This document shows positions 52,354 through 58,763 of a stretch of 64,000 nt of DNA, one piece after another (the stretch's first letter is position 1; each line of letters starts with the position of its first letter). Below the pieces are notes generated by a model that saw only the letters and a list, made by a program, of their open reading frames with translations, searched no databases and was not told the origin of the DNA. Made by a program: the position numbers and the translations under genes. Source of the DNA: Aquificaceae bacterium. GTDB taxonomy: Bacteria; Aquificota; Aquificia; Aquificales; Aquificaceae. The stretch is taken from NCBI GenBank assembly GCA_037481935.1, contig JBBFKQ010000006.1, forward strand, positions 55,916 through 119,915, given 5' to 3'.

Positions 52354-53439
52354 ATGAAACTAAAAATTGACAGGGGAGAGTTTCTGTCCGCTCTTCAGAA
52401 GGCGAAGAACGCCACAGAAAAGAAGTCTGCCCTGCCCATACTCAACAACTTCCTCCTGAGTGCAGAAAACGAGACTTTGAGCCTGAAGGCAACCGACCTT
52501 GAAAACTTCCTTTCCCTGCAAGTCCGGGCTGAAATTGATGAGGAGGGAAGGACTGCGGTCAACGCAGACAAGCTCACAGGTATAGTTAAGAGCCTTCCAG
52601 GTGCTACCGTATCCCTTGAACTGAAAGAGGACAAGCTGGTTTTAGGGGGAGGAAGGAGCACTTTCAGGCTTACAACCCTTGACCCGGAGGATTTCCCTGA
52701 GTTTCCTCAGCCAGAAACCTCTGCAGAACTCCCTGCCATGGACCTTTTGAGGGCGATAGAAAAGGTGGAATACGCCATATCAAAGGATGATGCCAGGTAT
52801 GCGCTCCAGGGTCTTTATGTTCACGAGGTGAACGGGAAAACTCACTTTGTGGGTTCAGATGGGCACAGGCTTGCCCTTTTCTGGAGAAACTCCCCCTTTC
52901 CTGTGGAACTTCTAATACCAAGAAAGAGCCTCAGGGTAATTCAGGGGCTCATGAAGGACTATATCGGTCCTGTTTACTCTGGCAAGGATGAGTCCTTTGC
53001 CCACTTCACAGGCGAGGACTGGAGCCTTTCTGTAAGGCTTCTGGAAGGTGAGTATCCAGACTACATGGCGGTTATACCAAGAAGCTTCAACCATGAGGTG
53101 CTCCTGAAAAGGGAGGACTTTCTTGAGAGCCTAAAAAGGCTCTCCGCCATAGCAGAATCCTCTGCCTTTCCTGTAAAGATAAACTTCTCAGACCATCTTG
53201 CCCTTCTTGAGATCTCTGACCCCGAGTATGGGGAGGGAAGGGATGAGGTGGATGTGGATTATGGCGGTGAGCCTGTGGAAGTGGGCTTTAATGGCAAATA
53301 TCTCATAGAAGCACTTGACAGCTTTGACGCAGAAAGGGTCTGGGTAAAGATCGTGGACCCCGACAGCGCAGTGGTAATAGAATCTGATGACGCAGAGAAA
53401 GACCCCTATCTCTGCGTTGTTATGCCCATGAGGCTCTGA
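52354..53439 (+). CDS. dnaN: DNA polymerase III beta sliding clamp
   Basis: The 361-residue protein has three clamp domains. Domain 1 begins MKLKIDRGEFLSALQKAKNATEKK with ILNNFLLSAENETLSLKATDLEN, domain 2 has YALQGLYVHEVNGKTHFVGSDGHRLALF, and domain 3 ends with the peptide-binding pocket residues (YLCVVMPMRL). The clamp holds polymerase on DNA. It lies away from dnaA as far as seen. The end overlaps gcvPB by 20 bases, tail to tail. Leaderless initiation is predicted. Confidence 0.95.
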   Translation: MKLKIDRGEFLSALQKAKNATEKKSALPILNNFLLSAENETLSLKATDLENFLSLQVRAEIDEEGRTAVNADKLTGIVKSLPGATVSLELKEDKLVLGGGRSTFRLTTLDPEDFPEFPQPETSAELPAMDLLRAIEKVEYAISKDDARYALQGLYVHEVNGKTHFVGSDGHRLALFWRNSPFPVELLIPRKSLRVIQGLMKDYIGPVYSGKDESFAHFTGEDWSLSVRLLEGEYPDYMAVIPRSFNHEVLLKREDFLESLKRLSAIAESSAFPVKINFSDHLALLEISDPEYGEGRDEVDVDYGGEPVEVGFNGKYLIEALDSFDAERVWVKIVDPDSAVVIESDDAEKDPYLCVVMPMRL

Positions 53440-54856
53440 GAACTGGCTTTCTGTTAGCCTCAGCCTCTTTTATCCTTCTTACTGGAGTTCTGGTAGGCGA
53501 AGCCTTCAGATACTCTGGATTTTTGAGGGCAGTCTCTACTATATCTCTCATTGCCCTGGCAAAGCCTTCAAGGGTCTGGGGGCTTTCTGTCTCCGTTGGC
53601 TCTATCATGAGGGCTTCTCTCACCGTCAGGGGGAAGTATACGGTGGGTGCATAATAGCCCCTGTCTAAAAGCGCCTTTGCAATGTCCATGGCTTTTATGT
53701 CCAACTTCAACAGGTTCTGAGCAGAAAGCACAAACTCGTGCATACAGGGAACATGCCCGTAGGGGTCAACAAAAAGGTCTTTAAGTAAGCTTCTCAGATA
53801 CCTTGCGTTCAGAACCGCATACTTTGCCACCTGGTCTATCTCAGAGCCGTAAGAGAGTATGTAAGCCAGAGCCCTTACAAAGACCCCCACATGTCCGTAG
53901 AAGGCAAGTAGCTTTCCCACGCTCTTTGGTCTTTCCCAGTCAAGCCTGTATACTCCATCTTCAAAAACCACCTGTGGCACGGGAAGATATGGCTCAAGCC
54001 TTTCTGAAACCCCTACCGCACCACCCCCCGGACCTCCGCCACCATGTGGCGTTGAGAAGGTTTTGTGGAGGTTAAAGTGCATTACATCCACACCCCAATC
54101 TCCCGGTCTTGCCATGCCCACAAGGGCGTTCATGTTGGCACCATCCATGTAGAGAAGGGCATCCTTCTCATGAAGAGCCCCTGCCATATCTCTTATTCTT
54201 CTTTCAAATATACCCAGCGTGTTGGGGTTTGTTATCATGAGGCATGCCACGTCATCGCTCAGCTTTTTTTGAAAGTCCTCCCAGTCAAGCTCTCCATCTT
54301 GGTTGCTCCTTACCGTTATCACCTCAAAACCACACAGAGCTGCGGTTGCTGGATTTGTCCCATGGGATGTGTCGGGGACCAGCACCTTCCTTTTATGAAG
54401 GTTTCCCCTGTCTCTGTGATAAGAGAGTATCATCAAAAGCCCCAGAAGCTCCCCCTGAGCTCCCGCAGCGGGCTGGAGGGATACTTCTTTAAAACCTCCT
54501 ATTTCCTTGAGAAGCTCCTTTAGCTCATACATGAGCCTGAGAGTTCCCTGGGCGTGCTCCTCTGGTGTCATGGGGTGCAGGTTAAGAAAGCCCTCAAGAC
54601 CTGCAAGCTCCTCGTTTATTCTTGGGTTGTGTTTCATTGTGCATGAGCCCAGGGGCACCATGGTGGTGTCTATGGCATAGTTGAGCTGGGAAAGTCTCGT
54701 GTAGTGCCTTACCACATCCAACTGTGAGACCTCAGGAAACCTGAGTTCCTCCCTGAAGTGTTCACCCAGATACTCTCTAAGGTCAACCTCTTCCACATCG
54801 AGCACCGGCAGGCGGTAGCCTCTTGTGCCCTTTGAAGAGAGCTCAAAGATTAGCAT
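53420..54856 (-). CDS. gcvPB: Glycine dehydrogenase (P protein) subunit 2
   Basis: The 478-residue C-terminal subunit belongs to a split P protein of the glycine cleavage system. The PLP Lys is in FNLHKTFSTPHGGGGPGGG. TMVPLGSCTMKHNPR, TSHGTNPATAALCGF, MDGANMNALVGMARPGDWGVDVMHF and ETESPQTLEGFA are family blocks. The first half (gcvPA) is not in the window. TATAAT on the minus strand ends six bases before the ATG. Confidence 0.94.
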   Translation of the reverse strand: MLIFELSSKGTRGYRLPVLDVEEVDLREYLGEHFREELRFPEVSQLDVVRHYTRLSQLNYAIDTTMVPLGSCTMKHNPRINEELAGLEGFLNLHPMTPEEHAQGTLRLMYELKELLKEIGGFKEVSLQPAAGAQGELLGLLMILSYHRDRGNLHKRKVLVPDTSHGTNPATAALCGFEVITVRSNQDGELDWEDFQKKLSDDVACLMITNPNTLGIFERRIRDMAGALHEKDALLYMDGANMNALVGMARPGDWGVDVMHFNLHKTFSTPHGGGGPGGGAVGVSERLEPYLPVPQVVFEDGVYRLDWERPKSVGKLLAFYGHVGVFVRALAYILSYGSEIDQVAKYAVLNARYLRSLLKDLFVDPYGHVPCMHEFVLSAQNLLKLDIKAMDIAKALLDRGYYAPTVYFPLTVREALMIEPTETESPQTLEGFARAMRDIVETALKNPEYLKASPTRTPVRRIKEAEANRKPVLRASWA

Positions 54857-54862
54857 TCAGAA

Positions 54863-54868
54863 ATTATA
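54863..54868 (-). promoter_or_regulatory. -10 box of gcvPB, leaderless
   Basis: Minus-strand TATAAT (54868-54863) lies six bases before the ATG at 54856. No glycine riboswitch can fit, as the gap to the divergent resB start is 33 bases. Confidence 0.55.
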
Positions 54869-54889
54869 CACCTTATATTTTTATTAGCT

Positions 54890-56557
54890 ATGACTGATGC
54901 AGGATATGCTTTCAGGGGTTATGCATTTCTGGTAGTTTCCTTTCTTCTCTTTACTGCCGCTGTTATTGTGGGGCTTTTCCATCTTGAGGAAAGAGGACTT
55001 TTCTATTTTGCCCTCCTTGGTGGCACCTCTGCCCTTTTTAGCTTTGCCCTGTTCTCTTATGCAGTGGGCGTTTATAAGTTTCTGAGGGAAGAGTATTCAA
55101 GGAAAAGGAGCCTGTGGTCTTTCCTCTTTGACTTTCTTGCGGACCTGAGGCTCGCCATCTTTATAATGCTGGTGCTTGCCATTCTTTCCATGCTGGGCTC
55201 CACCTACGTGCAACAGAACCAGCCCATAGAGTTCTATCTTGACCGATTTGGTGCAGATATAGGCTACTGGCTATGGAGGCTGTGGATAACCGATGTGTTT
55301 CGTTCCTGGTATTACATTGGTTTTATAGTGCTTCTTGCAATAAACCTCATAGCCTGTTCCTTTAAGAGGCTTCCAAGGGTATGGATTCAGACCTTTACAA
55401 AAGAGAGGTTCCAGAAGCTTGACGAACACATGGAAAGGCACCTCAAGCCCATATCTGTGGAAGTAAACCCTTCAAAGGAAAGGGTTGCCCGCCTCCTTGG
55501 CAGTATGGGCTTCAGGGTATTCATGGAAGAGGAAGGTGGGAGGACTTACTTCTACGGGGAGAAGGGAAGGTATGCGCGTCTTGGTGTCTATGTGGTGCAT
55601 ATCGGCCTTCTTGTCATAATGGCAGGTGCTCTTATTGATGCCATATGGGGCATAAGGGGTTCTGTTATAATCCCTGAGGGCTCAAGAAGCGATACTCTTA
55701 TCATACCCGCCAAGGAAAAAGCAATAAAGCTACCCTTTCAGATAGAACTAAAAGACTTCAGGATTGTAAGCTATGAAGAGGAGTTTCAGAGGAAGGGAAA
55801 GACCAGAGAAACACCCTTCAAGGACGCTATAGCCAGCTTTGAGAGCGACATAAGGATAATTCAGGATGGAAAAGCGGTTGCGAGCGGCATGACCGCGGTA
55901 AACTCCCCCTTTGACTTTGGCACCTACAGGATATTTCAGGCTACTTACGGGCTAACTGGTGAAGCGGGAAGAGCGAAGATAGCCATCTTTGACAAAAAGC
56001 TGGCTCCAAAAGACCCGCAAAGGGCTTTTGTGGGAGATGTGGAACTCAGAGCCGGAAAAGTCTCCGAGTTCAGAAACATGCTCCTTTCCATAGACAGGTC
56101 AACCCTCAACATAGAGGATGAGCAGAAGGGCTTTCAGGGAGAGCTAAAGCCTGCCCTTGTGGTAAAGGTTCTAACGGATGGAAAGGCCTACGATGTTCCC
56201 GTTGTCTATTCGCCTGAACTTACAGTCTTTGCCCAGTCTCAGCTTTCAGAGCTTTCAGATTTCCCCTATGTTTTTTTCCTCGTGGACTTTGAACCTCAGT
56301 TCTTCAGCGGTCTTCAGGTCTCCCGTCAGCCCGGCACACCTCTAATATGGTTTGGGTCCATCATGGTGGTGGGTGGAATGCTTCTTGCCTTTTACACCGT
56401 TCACAGAAAGGTCTGGGCAAGGCTTGAGGGGAGCACCCTGAAAGTAGCCTTCTGGTCTCACAAATTCAAAGAAGAGTTCAGAAAGAGCTTTATAAGGTCT
56501 CTGGAGGTGCTAAAACATGAAAGTGCTTCTCATGGAAAAGAACCTAATACTTCTTAG
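54890..56557 (+). CDS. resB: ResB-like cytochrome c biogenesis protein
   Basis: The protein has 555 residues. An N-terminal pair of helices is followed by LADLRLAIFIMLVLAILSMLGSTYVQQNQP, the ResB-typical segment, and by a helix and a large periplasmic domain (QIELKDFRIVSYEEEFQ, NSPFDFGTYRIFQATYG). A final helix comes near the C-terminus (WFGSIMVVGGMLLAFYT). ResB works with ResA/CcsA in system II cytochrome c maturation, which fits the c-type cytochrome domain coded at 38588. The last 41 bases overlap the next gene. Confidence 0.9.
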   Translation: MTDAGYAFRGYAFLVVSFLLFTAAVIVGLFHLEERGLFYFALLGGTSALFSFALFSYAVGVYKFLREEYSRKRSLWSFLFDFLADLRLAIFIMLVLAILSMLGSTYVQQNQPIEFYLDRFGADIGYWLWRLWITDVFRSWYYIGFIVLLAINLIACSFKRLPRVWIQTFTKERFQKLDEHMERHLKPISVEVNPSKERVARLLGSMGFRVFMEEEGGRTYFYGEKGRYARLGVYVVHIGLLVIMAGALIDAIWGIRGSVIIPEGSRSDTLIIPAKEKAIKLPFQIELKDFRIVSYEEEFQRKGKTRETPFKDAIASFESDIRIIQDGKAVASGMTAVNSPFDFGTYRIFQATYGLTGEAGRAKIAIFDKKLAPKDPQRAFVGDVELRAGKVSEFRNMLLSIDRSTLNIEDEQKGFQGELKPALVVKVLTDGKAYDVPVVYSPELTVFAQSQLSELSDFPYVFFLVDFEPQFFSGLQVSRQPGTPLIWFGSIMVVGGMLLAFYTVHRKVWARLEGSTLKVAFWSHKFKEEFRKSFIRSLEVLKHESASHGKEPNTS

Positions 56558-56813
56558 CAGGATAAGGTCTTCCCTGAGCAGTTATGAGGTCAGGGCAGGC
56601 ACAGAATACAATAGTGAAGAGGTAGTCCTTATAAACCTTGAACAGTTTCCAGTGGAGAGAGTGGCTGAGCTTAAGGCTCTTGGGGCAAAGGTAATAGCCT
56701 ACTGCGGACACAAAAACATAGAGCTGAGTAGAAAGGCAAAGGAGCTGGGTGCAGACCTTGTGGTGCCCAACAGCCAGATAGTTCAGGCTGGAAGCCTACT
56801 CCAGACCCTCTGA
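56517..56813 (+). CDS. Degenerate CheY-like receiver protein
   Basis: This 98-residue protein has the texture of a truncated response-regulator receiver domain: KVLLMEKNLILLSRIRSSLSSYEV for strand 1 and helix 1, VVLINLEQFP for strand 3, VIAYCGHKN for strand 4 and AKELGADLVVPNSQI for the end. The phosphoacceptor Asp position appears as Leu/Asn and the acidic cluster is absent, so it is unlikely to be phosphorylated. It overlaps resB by 41 bases. It may be a pseudo-receiver working by protein contact. Confidence 0.65.
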   Translation: MKVLLMEKNLILLSRIRSSLSSYEVRAGTEYNSEEVVLINLEQFPVERVAELKALGAKVIAYCGHKNIELSRKAKELGADLVVPNSQIVQAGSLLQTL

Positions 56814-57194
56814 AAGTTCCATAATCCTCTGCGCCTGAAGCTCTGTAAGAGGGATAACAGAAAGCCTAGGCATTCTTATGAGCGGAGAATCTCTAAAGAC
56901 CGGCTCAGCTTTCAGAAGGCTCAGAGGCACAGGATTTTTGAGCATGCCCGCAGGCTCTATATCCACCACCCACAGACCATCACCGTCTTTATAGGCTTCA
57001 CATATAACCTTTGCAAACCCCACCACGGCTCTTGTGTTTCCGGTATGGTATATAAAGCATGCATCACCCTTTTTCATACTGCTCATATGCTTCTGGGCAA
57101 GAGGATTTCTCACGCCATCCCATCTGGTCCTGCCTTCTCTGAGAAGGTGCTCATAAGAGTATTCAGAGGGTTCAGTTTTGAGAAGGTAATACAT
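56796..57194 (-). CDS. EVE-domain protein
   Basis: The 132-residue PUA-like EVE domain has YYLLKTEPSEYSYEHL at the start, WDGVRNPLAQKHM, KGDACFIYHTG, AVVGFAKVI and GLWVVDIEP. EVE domains are believed to bind modified bases in DNA or RNA. The gene follows a thioredoxin-like gene on the minus strand and overlaps the convergent receiver-like gene by 18 bases. A dam methylase gene lies 0.7 kb away, a suggestive but unproven link. Confidence 0.9.
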   Translation of the reverse strand: MYYLLKTEPSEYSYEHLLREGRTRWDGVRNPLAQKHMSSMKKGDACFIYHTGNTRAVVGFAKVICEAYKDGDGLWVVDIEPAGMLKNPVPLSLLKAEPVFRDSPLIRMPRLSVIPLTELQAQRIMELSEGLE

Positions 57195-57461
57195 TCAGGA
57201 ACACTTCTCCGCAAGGGATTTTATCATGGGTGGCATGTAGCCAAAGACCCTGCCCACCTCCTGACCGTTCTTTACGAATATAAGAGTTGGAGAGCCTATT
57301 ACTCCGTAAGTTCTCACAAGCTCCCTGTCTTTTGTTATATCGTATACCTCCACCTTCAGGTTTGGATACTTGCTCAGCTCCCTGTAAGATGCCTTGCAGG
57401 AAGCACAGCCGGGCTGTTCAAAGAGCAGAACCTGACAGAGGGCAAGGGCTACTGTAAGCAT
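57195..57461 (-). CDS. Small thioredoxin-fold protein
   Basis: The 88-residue protein has strand VLLFEQPGC and the redox motif GCASCKAS (CxxC: Cys-Ala-Ser-Cys). It then has VEVYDITKDRELVRTYGVIGSPTLIFVKNGQEVGRVFGY with the cis-Pro SPT. It is shorter than thioredoxin as the N-terminal helix is missing. The first residues MLTVALALC could be a short membrane-export segment, but this is unsure. It is divergent from tadA with only 17 bases between. Confidence 0.8.
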   Translation of the reverse strand: MLTVALALCQVLLFEQPGCASCKASYRELSKYPNLKVEVYDITKDRELVRTYGVIGSPTLIFVKNGQEVGRVFGYMPPMIKSLAEKCS

Positions 57462-57464
57462 AGT

Positions 57465-57474
57465 TTAAATTTAA
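57465..57474. promoter_or_regulatory. Shared palindromic promoter core, thioredoxin and tadA
   Basis: TTAAATTTAA is palindromic and lies in the 17-base gap between the ATG at 57461 (minus) and the GTG at 57479 (plus). TAAATT ends 6 bases before the minus start and 7 bases before the plus start. It is the same layout as at 29747-29762. Both genes lack a Shine-Dalgarno site. Confidence 0.45.
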
Positions 57475-57478
57475 TACC

Positions 57479-57919
57479 GTGCAGGAGTTTGTGCAAATAT
57501 GCCTTGAGCTTGCCAGAGAGGCCTTCGGGAAGGGCGAGGTGCCAGTTGGCTGTGTGGTGGCAAAGGATGGAAAAGTAATAGCAAAAGCCCACAACAGAGT
57601 AGAAGAGCTGAAAGACCCCACAGCTCACGCAGAGATGCTTGCCCTGAGAGAGGCTATGAAAGTCCAAGGGCAGAAGTATCTTTATGGATGTGAGGTATAT
57701 GTTAGTCTTGAGCCATGCCCCATGTGTGCCTATGCCATGGTGCTCGCAAGGGTGGAAAGGGTGGTATTTCTTGCTACAGATGAAAGGTATGGTGCGGTGA
57801 TGAGCAGGTTTGGGCTGTTTGATGAGCCAGCTTTCAACCATAGAGTAAGGTGGGAATACCTGCCAGTAGAGGAGGCAGGCAGGCTTCTGAAGGAGTTTTT
57901 CAGGGAGAGAAGGCTATAA
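57479..57919 (+). CDS. tadA: tRNA adenosine deaminase
   Basis: The 146-residue deaminase has a GTG start. The zinc and catalytic motif is PTAHAEMLALREA (His, Glu) with PCPMCAYAMVLARVERVVF (two Cys). AREAFGKGEVPVGCVVAKDG is the family N-terminus. It makes inosine at the wobble position of tRNA-Arg(ACG). A promoter-like TATAAT for the following dam gene overlaps its stop codon. Confidence 0.94.
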   Translation: MQEFVQICLELAREAFGKGEVPVGCVVAKDGKVIAKAHNRVEELKDPTAHAEMLALREAMKVQGQKYLYGCEVYVSLEPCPMCAYAMVLARVERVVFLATDERYGAVMSRFGLFDEPAFNHRVRWEYLPVEEAGRLLKEFFRERRL

Positions 57920-57920
57920 T
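57915..57920 (+). promoter_or_regulatory. -10 box of the dam-like gene
   Basis: TATAAT overlaps the tadA stop and lies 14 bases before the ATG at 57935, giving a leader of about 8 bases. It is an exception to the 6-8 base rule seen at most leaderless starts. Confidence 0.4.
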
Positions 57921-57934
57921 ATTGGCATTCAGCC

Positions 57935-58762
57935 ATGCATATCTGTGAGAGGCTAAAGATCAGACCCTTTGTGAAATGGGCAGGAGGTAAGCGTCAGCTG
58001 GTGAAAGTTCTCAGAGAGCACTTGCCAGAAAGTTATCAGACATACATAGAGCCCTTTCTGGGAGGTGGAGCTCTTTTCTTTGAGCTTATGCCAGAAAAAG
58101 CCGTAGTGAGCGACATAAACGAGGAGCTCATAAACGCTTACAGAGTAATAAGGGAAAATGTAGACGAGCTTATACAGGACCTGAGCAGGCATGTAAACAG
58201 TCCAGAATACTATTACCGTATCAGGTCCCTTGACCCCAAGAAACTTGACCCTGTGAAAAGGGCAAGCAGGTTCATATACCTTAACAAAACGTGTTATAAC
58301 GGCCTTTACAGAGAAAATTCAAAGGGAGAGTTCAACGTGCCCTTTGGTTATTATGAAAACCCCAAGATACTGGACGAAGAAAATTTGAGAGCTATCAGCG
58401 AATATTTTAATTCCTCACAGGTAATCATCCTAAACAGCGACTTTATGGAGGTCTGTGCTCTGGCAAAAAGTGGAGACTTTGTTTACCTTGACCCGCCTTA
58501 TTACCCTTATGACAACGTTTCTTCCTTCACTAAATATACCAGATACGACTTTACAGAAAGAGACCATTTAGAACTTGCAGAAGTTTTTAAAGAGCTTAAC
58601 AGGAAAGGTGTGTATGTTATGCTCACCAATTCAAACACAGACTTCATAAAAAGGCTATACAGCGGTTACAGGATAAAGGAGCTTTACGCATTCAGGGCTA
58701 TAAATTGCAGGGGAGACCTTCGTAAAAGGAGAAAGTCCGACCTGCTTATAACCAACTACTGA
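57935..58762 (+). CDS. dam: Dam-family DNA adenine methyltransferase
   Basis: The 275-residue N6-adenine methyltransferase has FVKWAGGKRQL with EPFLGGGALFF (SAM motif) and the catalytic DPPYYPY motif (about residue 186). FIYLNKTCYNGLYREN is the family target-recognition region. The class often recognises GATC. No restriction endonuclease gene is adjacent, so it is a solitary methylase or a lone survivor of a modification system. It is followed by recG after one base. Confidence 0.9.
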   Translation: MHICERLKIRPFVKWAGGKRQLVKVLREHLPESYQTYIEPFLGGGALFFELMPEKAVVSDINEELINAYRVIRENVDELIQDLSRHVNSPEYYYRIRSLDPKKLDPVKRASRFIYLNKTCYNGLYRENSKGEFNVPFGYYENPKILDEENLRAISEYFNSSQVIILNSDFMEVCALAKSGDFVYLDPPYYPYDNVSSFTKYTRYDFTERDHLELAEVFKELNRKGVYVMLTNSNTDFIKRLYSGYRIKELYAFRAINCRGDLRKRRKSDLLITNY

Positions 58763-58763
58763 C

